Source: Algoriphagus sp. (GTDB lineage Bacteria > Bacteroidota > Bacteroidia > Cytophagales > Cyclobacteriaceae). Taken from it: a stretch of DNA of 64,000 nt. Below the pieces are notes generated by a model. The model had not been told where the DNA came from, searched no databases, and was given only the letters and a program-made list of their open reading frames with translations. The first letter of the stretch is position 1. Each line of letters starts with the position of its first letter. The stretch spans positions 1-64,000 of the forward strand of contig NZ_JAQWXX010000082.1 in NCBI RefSeq assembly GCF_029254265.1. Reading direction: 5' to 3'. The position numbers and the translations under genes are program-made. This document shows positions 24,691 through 33,150 of the stretch, piece after piece.

Positions 24691-25563
24691 TTACTTTCCG
24701 CCAAGTGCTTCTGCACCTGCGACGATTTCTAGAATTTCATTGGTAATTGCTGCCTGACGACTTCTGTTATAAAGCAATCTAAGCTCTTTCAATAAGTCAC
24801 CTGCATTTTCTGTCGCTTTGTCCATCGCAGTCATTCTTGCACCATGTTCAGAAGCATTGCTTTCCAATACCGCTTTATAAAACTGAATTTTCAATGACGT
24901 AGGAACCAACTCCTCAATAATATAAGCTCTTGAAGGCTCCAAGATATAATCGGCTTCAACAGTCTTTACTTCATCAGTTTCAGCATTTGCCATTGGCAAA
25001 AATTGCTCTGTCTGAATGATTTGAGTGGCGACGTTTTTGAATTCGTTGAAAACCAAAACTACTTGATCGTATTCACCCTCCAAGAATGCATTCATTGCAT
25101 ACTCAGCAGCAGCTCTTACATTATCAAATGTTAGGTCTCCAAAAACTTGGTAAAAGTCAGGTATTACAGCGAAATCACGTTTCTTAAATGACTCATAAGC
25201 TTTTTTACCTAATGGTAAAATTGTAATCTCCTTGCCGGCGAATTGCCCTGCAATAGAGGCATTACAAGCCTTGATGACATTTGAATTGAAAGCGCCGCAA
25301 AGTCCTTTATCCGAAGTCACTGGTACGATGAGTACCTTATTGACCTCTCGCTTTTCAGCATAGACGATATCTGCTGCTCCTTCTGAAGCTGCGGAAACGT
25401 TATTCAGGATTTGAGTCAACTTCTGAGAGTATGGACGCATCTGTGTGATTTTGTCCTGTGCTCTTCTGAGTTTAGCTGCGGAAACCATTTTCATGGCCTT
25501 TGTAATCTGCTGTGTAGAGACTACTGAGGTGATCCGTTGCTTTACTTCCTTAAGGTTAGCCAT
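24691..25563 (-). CDS. atpG: ATP synthase F1 subunit gamma
   Basis: The 290-residue central-stalk subunit of F1 carries the conserved N-terminus 'MANLKEVKQRITSVVSTQQI' and 'TKAMKMVSAAKLRRAQ', 'VTSDKGLCGAFNSNV' in the middle, and the C-terminal coiled-coil 'LYNRSRQAAITNEILEIVAGAEAL'. It rotates inside the alpha3-beta3 ring and couples proton flow to ATP synthesis. It is the last gene of the operon, 63 bp after atpA, and is followed by a terminator instead of atpD. Confidence 0.98.
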   Translation of the reverse strand: MANLKEVKQRITSVVSTQQITKAMKMVSAAKLRRAQDKITQMRPYSQKLTQILNNVSAASEGAADIVYAEKREVNKVLIVPVTSDKGLCGAFNSNVIKACNASIAGQFAGKEITILPLGKKAYESFKKRDFAVIPDFYQVFGDLTFDNVRAAAEYAMNAFLEGEYDQVVLVFNEFKNVATQIIQTEQFLPMANAETDEVKTVEADYILEPSRAYIIEELVPTSLKIQFYKAVLESNASEHGARMTAMDKATENAGDLLKELRLLYNRSRQAAITNEILEIVAGAEALGGK

Positions 25564-25626
25564 CAGTGAATGCTTTGTACTTGGTATAAAAACCCAGGAG
25601 GTGTTATACTCCCGGATTCATTTCAA

Positions 25627-27204
25627 TTATTTCGCGTATTTAGGAGCTAATTCTGCAGCAGCAGTAGCCAAAATCTTTCCTGCTCCGTCGATATCACCCT
25701 TAAGGATCAATGTCAATGCTTCAGGATAAGTTGACTCCAATAATGTGTAGAATTCTTTTTCGAATGCTCTAGCTTTCTCCACTGGAACAGAATCCATCAA
25801 ACCTTTTGTCGAAGCATAGATGATCGCCACTTGGTTTGCTACAGAGACTGGAGAATACTGAGGCTGCTTCAAGATCTCTTGGTTTCTTCTACCTCTTTCG
25901 ATTGTACGCTTAGTAGTCGCATCAAGGTCAGAACCAAACTTAGAGAATGCTTCCAATTCACGGAACTGAGCTTGATCAAGCTTCAAAGTACCCGCTACTT
26001 TCTTCATTGATTTGATCTGTGCGTTACCACCTACTCGAGATACGGAGATACCCACGTTGATCGCTGGACGAATACCTGAGTTGAACAGGTTTGTCTCCAA
26101 GAAGATCTGACCGTCAGTAATAGAGATCACGTTAGTCGGGATGTAAGCAGAAACGTCACCAGCTTGAGTCTCAATGATTGGAAGTGCAGTAAGTGATCCA
26201 CCACCTTTTACCAATGGTCTCAATGAATCAGGAAGATCGTTCATCTGCTGAGCGATTTTATCTGATTTATTGATTTTTGCGGCTCTTTCAAGCAATCTTG
26301 AGTGAAGGTAGAATACGTCACCTGGATATGCTTCACGTCCCGGAGGTCTTCTCAAAAGCAAAGAAACTTCACGGTAAGCTACTGCTTGCTTAGAAAGGTC
26401 ATCATAAACTACCAATGCAGGACGACCTGTATCACGGAAAAATTCACCAATCGCAGCACCAGTAAATGGAGCAAAGAACTGCATTGGAGCAGGATCTGCA
26501 GCAGATGCAGCCACAATAACAGTATAAGGAAGAGCACCACCTTTTTCAAGAGCCGCAACAACGTTAGCTACAGTAGAAGCTTTCTGACCAATTGCAACGT
26601 AGATACAGAAAACGGGCTCGCCTTTATCGTAAAATTCTTTTTGGTTGATGATCGCATCAATTACCACAGCAGTTTTACCTGTCTGACGATCACCGATTAC
26701 AAGCTCTCTTTGACCACGTCCGATTGGAATCATGGCATCAATTGACTTGATTCCAGTTTGAAGAGGCTCGGTTACTGGCTGACGATAAATTACACCAGGA
26801 GCTTTACGCTCAAGTGGCATTTCATATAAGTCACCAGTAATAGGTCCTTTTCCATCAATTGGATTACCAAGAGTATCAACAACTCGACCAAGCATTCCTT
26901 CTCCTACCATAAGAGAAGCAATTTTCTTAGTTCTTTTTACCGTATCACCTTCTTTGATTTCTTTTGAATCACCAAAAAGTACGGCTCCGACATTGTCTTC
27001 TTCAAGGTTCAGAACCATTGCTTTCAAACCATTGTCGAATTCGAGCAATTCACCGGCTTGCGCCTTGGAAAGTCCATAGATACGAGCTACACCATCCCCC
27101 ACTTGAAGGACTGTACCCACCTCTTCTAGTTCCGCGGCTGTTCTTGTTCCTGAGAGCTGCTCTCTCAAAATTGCCGAAACTTCATCTGGTCTTACTTCTG
27201 CCAT
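25627..27204 (-). CDS. atpA: ATP synthase F1 subunit alpha
   Basis: The 525-residue non-catalytic nucleotide-binding subunit has P-loop '[10 protein letters not shown]' (about 172-181), '[44 protein letters not shown]' in segments typical of alpha, and 'SISDGQIFLE'-like '[21 protein letters not shown]'. The length is normal for Bacteroidota. It sits between atpH and atpG. Confidence 0.98.
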   Translation of the reverse strand: MAEVRPDEVSAILREQLSGTRTAAELEEVGTVLQVGDGVARIYGLSKAQAGELLEFDNGLKAMVLNLEEDNVGAVLFGDSKEIKEGDTVKRTKKIASLMVGEGMLGRVVDTLGNPIDGKGPITGDLYEMPLERKAPGVIYRQPVTEPLQTGIKSIDAMIPIGRGQRELVIGDRQTGKTAVVIDAIINQKEFYDKGEPVFCIYVAIGQKASTVANVVAALEKGGALPYTVIVAASAADPAPMQFFAPFTGAAIGEFFRDTGRPALVVYDDLSKQAVAYREVSLLLRRPPGREAYPGDVFYLHSRLLERAAKINKSDKIAQQMNDLPDSLRPLVKGGGSLTALPIIETQAGDVSAYIPTNVISITDGQIFLETNLFNSGIRPAINVGISVSRVGGNAQIKSMKKVAGTLKLDQAQFRELEAFSKFGSDLDATTKRTIERGRRNQEILKQPQYSPVSVANQVAIIYASTKGLMDSVPVEKARAFEKEFYTLLESTYPEALTLILKGDIDGAGKILATAAAELAPKYAK

Positions 27205-27229
27205 GATATCGTAGATTAATGCTTTTTAA

Positions 27230-27790
27230 TTAGATTTTACTTTCGTAATGATTCTCGCTAAACTCTGCTTTCAAAATTCTCAGCTTAGAGCTAAGTGACT
27301 CGTCTAATTGACGGTCATTTACTTTTAAAATATAGCCACCGATCAAATCTGGATTAATTTTCTCCACGAGTTGAACTGTTTCCATACCTGAGATTTCCTT
27401 TACCACCTCCAAGAATTGCTTTCTCAATTTTTCGTCGATGGCAAAAGTTGTAGTCAATTCAGCTACCTGAATTGATTTATGAATATTGTATTGGTTTTCA
27501 AACTCTTTCGCTACATCTACTAAGATATTTTCTCTGCCTTTTCTTGAGACAATCTCAAAAAAGGTAAGTGTCATCTTTTGTGCGCCTGTAGCATAAAGGG
27601 CATTAAGAACTTTCAATTTTTTTTCTGAGGAGATAATCGGATTATTCAGCAAAAGCGTAAGATCACGATTCCCCTTAGCCATGGAAGAAAGCTTTACAAA
27701 ATCAGCATGCACTTCTTCAAGGATTCCCTTTTCCAAGGAAAGTTCCATGATAGATTTTGCATACCGGTGAGCTACTCTATGATTTGACAT
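27230..27790 (-). CDS. atpH: ATP synthase F1 subunit delta
   Basis: The 186-residue OSCP/delta subunit begins 'MSNHRVAHRYAKSIMELSLE', with 'LTLLLNNPIISSEKKLKVL' in the first half and the C-terminal 'KINPDLIGGYILKVNDRQLDES' and 'SSKLRILKAEF' that connect F1 to the peripheral stalk. It lies between atpF (8 bp upstream) and atpA (25 bp downstream). Confidence 0.95.
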   Translation of the reverse strand: MSNHRVAHRYAKSIMELSLEKGILEEVHADFVKLSSMAKGNRDLTLLLNNPIISSEKKLKVLNALYATGAQKMTLTFFEIVSRKGRENILVDVAKEFENQYNIHKSIQVAELTTTFAIDEKLRKQFLEVVKEISGMETVQLVEKINPDLIGGYILKVNDRQLDESLSSKLRILKAEFSENHYESKI

Positions 27791-27798
27791 GGAGTGAA

Positions 27799-28293
27799 TT
27801 AATTAAGCTTAAGTTCGTTTACAAATCCATCAACAAGCTCTTTTTGAGCTTTGTCATCCGATAGATTCTTTCTCAATAATTTCTCTGTTATCTCAAGGGA
27901 AAGTGTTGCAACCTGAGTTTTGACATCTGCCAACGCAGCTTTCTTTTCAGTTTCAATCACTGCTTTTGCGTTGGCGATCATTTGAGCTCCAACTTTAGTA
28001 GCATCATCTTTTGCCTCTTCGATCATCTTTATAGAAGCATCCTGCGCTTTTTTGAGGATAATATCTCTCTCAAGTCTAGCTTCAGCTAACAACTTTTCAT
28101 TTTCAGCTTTAAGGTTAGCCATTTCATTTCTAGCAGTTTCTGCAGACTTCAATGCATTCTCAATGCTACTTTCTCTTTCTTCAAGTGCCTCTAGCATAGG
28201 CTTCCAAGCAAACTTAATCAGAATGAATAGAAGGCCTAAAAAGCCAAATAATTGCCAGAAAATAAGACTGGTACCTGGTGTGATTAAATCCAT
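27799..28293 (-). CDS. atpF: ATP synthase F0 subunit b
   Basis: The 164-residue protein has a single N-terminal transmembrane helix (about 8-27, 'TSLIFWQLFGFLGLLFILIK') followed by a long charged coiled-coil ('LEALEERESSIENALKSAE'...). This is the peripheral-stalk b subunit, and the length is normal. It is 79 bp downstream of atpE and 8 bp upstream of atpH. Confidence 0.95.
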   Translation of the reverse strand: MDLITPGTSLIFWQLFGFLGLLFILIKFAWKPMLEALEERESSIENALKSAETARNEMANLKAENEKLLAEARLERDIILKKAQDASIKMIEEAKDDATKVGAQMIANAKAVIETEKKAALADVKTQVATLSLEITEKLLRKNLSDDKAQKELVDGFVNELKLN

Positions 28294-28372
28294 GGTTTAT
28301 AATTTTATTTCAGATTGTTCAATAAACTAAAGAAAAGGGAAAGGCCTAACGCCAATCCCTTTCCAAGATTAA

Positions 28373-28630
28373 TTATGCGATCCCCGCGATGTTTAGCGCG
28401 ATCAACAAACAGATAACTGCTGCAAATAGGGAAACCACCTCGATTAAGGCAGCAATGATCAACATTGCACCCTGGATCTTTCCAGCAGCTTCAGGCTGGC
28501 GAGCAATAGCTTCCATAGCCTGTCCACCAATACGACCGATACCTAGGCCTGCGCCAATCGCAACAATACCTGCACCGATTCCAGCTCCCATTAGAGCATA
28601 ACCAGCAGTCAACAAGATAATAGTTAACAT
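28373..28630 (-). CDS. atpE: ATP synthase F0 subunit c
   Basis: The 85-residue hairpin of two transmembrane helices has the Gly-rich first helix 'GAGIGAGIVAIGAGLGIG', polar loop 'ARQPEAAGKIQ' and ion-binding Glu in 'AALIEVVSLFAAVICLL'. The Glu is followed by Val rather than the Ser/Thr and Tyr ligands of Na+-type rings, and the first helix has no paired Gln/Glu ligand pattern, so the ring is expected to carry H+ (inference). Confidence 0.97.
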   Translation of the reverse strand: MLTIILLTAGYALMGAGIGAGIVAIGAGLGIGRIGGQAMEAIARQPEAAGKIQGAMLIIAALIEVVSLFAAVICLLIALNIAGIA

Positions 28631-28670
28631 AACATTTTATTTATATAATTGAACAAAGAAATTCCTACTC

Positions 28671-29699
28671 TTAATGATGATCGTCATGCGCGTGCTCCGC
28701 TACTGCTGAGCCAATGTACATCGCTGAAAACAGCGTAAATACATAAGCCTGAATAGTAGCTACTAACAATTCGATCAGGTTTATAAAGGTAACCATCAAG
28801 GTACTTGCGATACCAATGGTGATCGATTCGAAGATAAATGCCAAGGCAATAAAGCCTAAGATTACAATGTGTCCTGCAGTGATCGCGACGAATAGTCGAA
28901 CCATCAAGGCAAAAGGTTTGGTGAATAAACCGATAATTTCTACCGGAACGATGATCAAAAGCATTGCCGGTGGCACACCAGGCGTCATGAAGACGTGCTT
29001 CCAATAATCTTTATTTCCATTAACATTGGTAATAATAAAGGTCAATACCGCTAGCACCATTGTGACTGCGATATTCCCTGTCATGTTTGCTGCCCCAGGA
29101 ATCAATCCAAGAAGGTTACCAAACCAAACAAACAAGAATAATGTAATAAGGTATGGAACAAATCGCTTGTACTGTGGTCCAATTGATTTTTGAGCAATCT
29201 CATCTCTTACAAAAATCACAATAGGTTCGATGATTGCTGCTGCTCCTTTTGGAGCTACAGCACCATGCTTCTTATAATGTCCGGCTGCAGATAAAGCGAA
29301 CCAACCCACAAAGATCAAAACAATAAAAAGCATGACCACATTTTTGGTAATCGAAAATTCTATGAAACTAGCCCCATCAACTCTTCCCAAATGATCATGC
29401 TCGTCAATGAAGTAACCTTCATGAGCATATTCTTCTCCGAAAAGATGAGTATCATGATTTTGGAAATTTGAAGAGCTGAAAAACTCTAAACCTCTGTCTC
29501 CTGAATATACTATAACCGGTAGAGGCAAAGTCACGTGTGTATGACCAAAAGTGGCGAAATGCCACTCGTGAGAGTCTTTTACGTGGTGCATGATGAAGCT
29601 TGTCTTATCTTCTTCTCCACCTGCAGCTATTGAATTGCCGGAAAAACCTAGCAAAAATGCTGAAATTAAAAGACTTAGTACCAGTATATTACGCGTCAT
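28671..29699 (-). CDS. atpB: ATP synthase F0 subunit a, His-rich N-terminal extension
   Basis: The product has 342 residues from the ATG at 29699, which gives a signal-peptide-like start 'MTRNILVLSLLISAFLLG'. The a-subunit core has five or six helices with the essential Arg in 'KPFALMVRLFVAITAGH' and 'LIELLVATIQAYVFTLFSAMYI'. Between the signal peptide and the first core helix lies an extra domain of about 95 residues that is rich in histidine ('HHVKDSHEWHFATFGHTHV', 'HDTHLFGEEYAHEG', 'DEHDHLG'), and the C-terminus ends 'AEHAHDDHH'. Extended a subunits are usual in Bacteroidota; the His clusters could bind metal or buffer protons (inference). Confidence 0.97.
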   Translation of the reverse strand: MTRNILVLSLLISAFLLGFSGNSIAAGGEEDKTSFIMHHVKDSHEWHFATFGHTHVTLPLPVIVYSGDRGLEFFSSSNFQNHDTHLFGEEYAHEGYFIDEHDHLGRVDGASFIEFSITKNVVMLFIVLIFVGWFALSAAGHYKKHGAVAPKGAAAIIEPIVIFVRDEIAQKSIGPQYKRFVPYLITLFLFVWFGNLLGLIPGAANMTGNIAVTMVLAVLTFIITNVNGNKDYWKHVFMTPGVPPAMLLIIVPVEIIGLFTKPFALMVRLFVAITAGHIVILGFIALAFIFESITIGIASTLMVTFINLIELLVATIQAYVFTLFSAMYIGSAVAEHAHDDHH

Positions 29700-29718
29700 C
29701 AACTCTAAATTTTGAGGG

Positions 29719-30102
29719 CTACTTCGAAATCGGGCGCAAGTTAGACAGAAAGGCGTAGATATCAAAAACTAAGTAGAACAAAAAAATAATAAAGAAATCT
29801 GCGATAAACAAAATAATATTCTCCATTCCGGGCCAAACGGCTATCCCAATAAAGACCAATGTCCCAATAAATCTCAAAATCATTGCTAAAACCATGATCT
29901 GAAAGAAATTTTCTCCAAATGATTTTAATAAAAAGCTATTAAGTAAACTGATTAAAAATGAAAAAATCGAAAGGAAAAAGAAGATATTCCATATTTTTTC
30001 ATGAACTACAACGGGAAAAATCCACGTCAAAAGCCAGATCAAAACCGCAATTATTAAAGAAAAAAGAAGAAATCGAATATGACTGTTTTTCGGGAGCACC
30101 AT
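29719..30102 (-). CDS. Small four-helix membrane protein of the ATP synthase operon
   Basis: The product has 127 residues from the ATG at 30102 (a TTG at 30123 is the only earlier option). It has four hydrophobic segments: 'FLLFSLIIAVLIWLLTWIF', 'IWNIFFFLSIFSFLISLLN', 'IMVLAMILRFIGTLVFIGI' and 'IILFIADFFIIFLFYLVF'. The place between atpZ and atpB, and the topology, match the AtpI/Uncl-type proteins that help assemble the c ring, though I do not recognise a family motif. It is 19 bp from atpB. Confidence 0.7.
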   Translation of the reverse strand: MVLPKNSHIRFLLFSLIIAVLIWLLTWIFPVVVHEKIWNIFFFLSIFSFLISLLNSFLLKSFGENFFQIMVLAMILRFIGTLVFIGIAVWPGMENIILFIADFFIIFLFYLVFDIYAFLSNLRPISK

Positions 30103-30144
30103 TGTTACCAATTTAGAATGCAAAATTAAGGCAATTTTAGAATA

Positions 30145-30375
30145 TCACTTATTATCCTGCTTCATAGACATCCAGAGTTGGTAAAAGGCCATTCCAACGG
30201 ATAGAAAAGAGAATAACAAAAGCCAAACTGGAAATTTCATTTCACTTTTTTGCTGAATCCACCATCCAAACCAAGTACCGGTTCCTATAACTCCGAATAA
30301 TTGGAAAGAAAGACCAATGTATTTTACATATATAGGAGTTCCGTTTGATTTCTTTTTTTCTCCAGTTTCTTTCAT
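30145..30375 (-). CDS. AtpZ/AtpI family protein
   Basis: The 76-residue protein has two transmembrane helices (about 19-40 and 49-68) joined by a short loop, with 'IGLSFQLFGVIGTGTWFGWWI', a pattern typical of the AtpZ/AtpI proteins. These precede the F0 genes in many bacteria and assist assembly or carry divalent cations for the enzyme. It is the first gene of the ATP synthase operon. Confidence 0.85.
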   Translation of the reverse strand: MKETGEKKKSNGTPIYVKYIGLSFQLFGVIGTGTWFGWWIQQKSEMKFPVWLLLFSFLSVGMAFYQLWMSMKQDNK

Positions 30376-30519
30376 TTCAATTTCATTGTATGCTCTGTTA
30401 GATAAAACTGCTCAATCAAAAATACTCCATTTCTAACCGAGGAAATAAACTAACCCAATTTTCGTTCGCTAAGTAAGTCAAAAAACCTATTTTGGTACTC
30501 AATTTGGGAATAGTCATTC

Positions 30520-33147
30520 ATGAAGAAGTTTTCGGTAGTAGCGTTTGGAGTATTATTTTTTGCGGCAGCATGCTCTTCCGAACGTAATACGTTTACTAAT
30601 AGAACTTTTCATAATCTAACTGCCCACTACAACGCGTATTATCTTGCAGATGTAAAGCTTAAAGAAGTAGAGGCAGAGATCGTATTAAATTATAAAGAAG
30701 ACTACACTCAGGTGCTACCCGTCTTTATTCCAATTGACTCGGCGTCAATTCAAGCTAATCAGGAAAAGCTCCAATCTTCTCGGGAGTTGGCATCAAAAGC
30801 TATCGAATGGCATAAAATAAGTAAATGGGTAGATGATAGTTATTACCTATTAGGGAAGATTGATTACTACCAATCACACTTTGATGACGCGCAGAATACG
30901 TTTAAATACGTCAATGTAAACTCTAAGGATGATGATGTTCGACATAAGACGCTTATCACATTATTGAAACTTTACGTCGATTTGGGTGAGATAGAAAAAG
31001 CAAACTTCACTATTGATTACCTCTCCAAAGAATCTGAAATATCTGATGAAAACCGATATGAGCTTTATCGAACCTTAGCCTATTATTACGAATCACGTCA
31101 GGACAAAAACGGAATTATTGGGGCATTGGATAAGGCGCTAGAATATGCCGTGGATAAAAAAGAAGAGTCTCGAATCAATTTCATCTTAGCTCAGCGCTAT
31201 CAGCGCATTGGACTTGATGCTCTTGCCTATGATTATTACAAAAAAGCACTAGACGGCAACCCTCCCTATGAAAGGAGCTTCTTTGCGCAGCTCTATGCGC
31301 AGCAAGTAGCCGAGCTCAATGCTTCCAAAGACTTAAAAAAGGTCCGAAATTATTACGAGGATCTATATAAGGACCCTAAAAATAGAGATCTAAAAGACGT
31401 TGTGATTTATGAGCGTGCCTTATTTGAGGAGAAACAAGGTGACACTGAATTGACCCTATACTTACTTCACCAAGCGGCCAAAGAACCAGGAAGCAATCCA
31501 AGACTGAAAGGATATATCTATCAAAAACTCGCTGAAATCAATTTGGAGCAGTTTAAAGACTACCGGTCTACTAAATATTATTTGGATTCTGCATTGACAT
31601 TCATCAATACAACTGATCCTGTTGCACTTCAAATTCAGGAACAAAAAATATCTTTAGACAATTATGTATTTCATTTCGAACGAATCGAAAAGAATGACAG
31701 CTTGATTACGCTAGCCAAAATGTCTCCTGAAGACCAACGTTTAGTCGCAGAAAACTTTATCAAATCAGAAGAAGAACGACTCATGGCCGAAGCTAAAGCT
31801 GCCGAAAAACCAAAAAACACAAGTCTCTTTGACAACCTTCTTGCTTTTAGTGATAGGGGCTCAGGATCATCTACCTTCTACTTTGATAATGGAGTAGCAA
31901 TGCAACAAGGTGCGATAGAGTTTAGAAAAACATGGGGTACCCGACCACTACAAGATAATTGGAGACGGAGCGCAGTTAGTTTTCAAAGCTCCACCCCTAC
32001 AATTCCTGAACCATCAGAAAATGATTCAACGGCCTTGGATAGTGAAAACAATCCTTTAAGCAATCTTCCAGATCTAGAATCTCTGCTTTCAGAAATCCCT
32101 AACAGTCCGGATCAATTGAATGAGTTGAATCTGCAGCTTGAAGAATCCTATTTCGAATTGGGAAAATTACTTTATTTCAATCTTGATGAAGTTCAACAAA
32201 GTGTTAACAATCTTGAAACCTTAGTAAGGTTATATCCAGGATCAAGTCGTAAACCTGAAGCGTATTATTTATTATACCTAAGTCAAAAAGATCTTGGAGG
32301 AAATTCACAACAATATGTGACGCGCTTGAACCGTGAATTCCCAAGTTCTCAATATACTTTCTCTGTGAATAATCCGCAGGCTGCTTCAGGCAACATGGCT
32401 TACTTAGAATCCTCCCAAAGGTATCAGAAAGCCTATGAAGCCTATTATTCGGGTCAATATCAGACTACCAAGGAACTTATTCAATCTACACTCGAAGAAT
32501 ATCCATTAACTCGAAATACCGAACGACTGATCTTACTTGACATCATGGTTACGGGTAAAACAGAAAGTCGAGCATTCTATCGGGAGCGATTGGAAGCCTA
32601 TATTCTCAACTCTCAGGATGAGGCATTGAAAGAATTGGCAAAGAATATGCTTAACCCTTTACTATCCGATGAGGAGCTGGCTGCATTGAATCCCAAAAAA
32701 CTGGAAATAAGTGATTCTACAGCACTTGCAGGTGAAGAAGTAAAAGAATTGGAGGATCCGATTGATTTAGCAGTTTCACCTTTTAAAATCAACAACTCTC
32801 AAACGCATATCTTTGTGGTTGCGATGAGTCCGAGTGAAGCGGAGGAGGCAAAAAATTTACTTGGTGATTTGGAGAATTTTCATGCAAAGAATTTCTCTAA
32901 TTCAAGATTAAGAACGGGAAATATGAATATGAATCGGGAAAATGCGATTTACATTATCAGCCCATTCTCAAACGCAGAAAAAGCCTTAGATTATTTCAAC
33001 ATCTTCCAAAAAGATTTTGAATCTGAGGGAATGTCAGCTGAGGTAAAAGGAAATTCCTTCTTTATTTCGATAGAGAATTTCCAAGTGCTAAACAAAAGTA
33101 AAAATCTGGAAGAATACAGGGCTTTTTTTAAGTCCGTTTATAAGTAA
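30520..33147 (+). CDS. SprE/PorW-like T9SS TPR lipoprotein
   Basis: The 875-residue protein has lipobox 'FFAAACSS' (Cys about 18). After it comes 'NRTFHNLTAHYNAYYLADVKLKE', the N-terminal signature of the SprE/PorW lipoproteins, and many degenerate TPR units to about 380 and again at 540-700. The C-terminal part (about 760-875) is a mixed alpha/beta domain ending 'NLEEYRAFFKSVYK'. SprE/PorW is needed for gliding and type IX secretion and links PorKN/GldKN parts to the rest of the machine. It lies 4 bp before PBP1A, about 4 kb from the gldN end of the T9SS cluster. The family match is strong by pattern. Confidence 0.85.
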   Translation: MKKFSVVAFGVLFFAAACSSERNTFTNRTFHNLTAHYNAYYLADVKLKEVEAEIVLNYKEDYTQVLPVFIPIDSASIQANQEKLQSSRELASKAIEWHKISKWVDDSYYLLGKIDYYQSHFDDAQNTFKYVNVNSKDDDVRHKTLITLLKLYVDLGEIEKANFTIDYLSKESEISDENRYELYRTLAYYYESRQDKNGIIGALDKALEYAVDKKEESRINFILAQRYQRIGLDALAYDYYKKALDGNPPYERSFFAQLYAQQVAELNASKDLKKVRNYYEDLYKDPKNRDLKDVVIYERALFEEKQGDTELTLYLLHQAAKEPGSNPRLKGYIYQKLAEINLEQFKDYRSTKYYLDSALTFINTTDPVALQIQEQKISLDNYVFHFERIEKNDSLITLAKMSPEDQRLVAENFIKSEEERLMAEAKAAEKPKNTSLFDNLLAFSDRGSGSSTFYFDNGVAMQQGAIEFRKTWGTRPLQDNWRRSAVSFQSSTPTIPEPSENDSTALDSENNPLSNLPDLESLLSEIPNSPDQLNELNLQLEESYFELGKLLYFNLDEVQQSVNNLETLVRLYPGSSRKPEAYYLLYLSQKDLGGNSQQYVTRLNREFPSSQYTFSVNNPQAASGNMAYLESSQRYQKAYEAYYSGQYQTTKELIQSTLEEYPLTRNTERLILLDIMVTGKTESRAFYRERLEAYILNSQDEALKELAKNMLNPLLSDEELAALNPKKLEISDSTALAGEEVKELEDPIDLAVSPFKINNSQTHIFVVAMSPSEAEEAKNLLGDLENFHAKNFSNSRLRTGNMNMNRENAIYIISPFSNAEKALDYFNIFQKDFESEGMSAEVKGNSFFISIENFQVLNKSKNLEEYRAFFKSVYK

Positions 33148-33150
33148 ACT

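Noticed and set aside
24691-30375. Loss of atpD and atpC as a deletion
   Set aside because: The operon ends with a clean terminator, and separate atpDC genes are normal in Bacteroidota.
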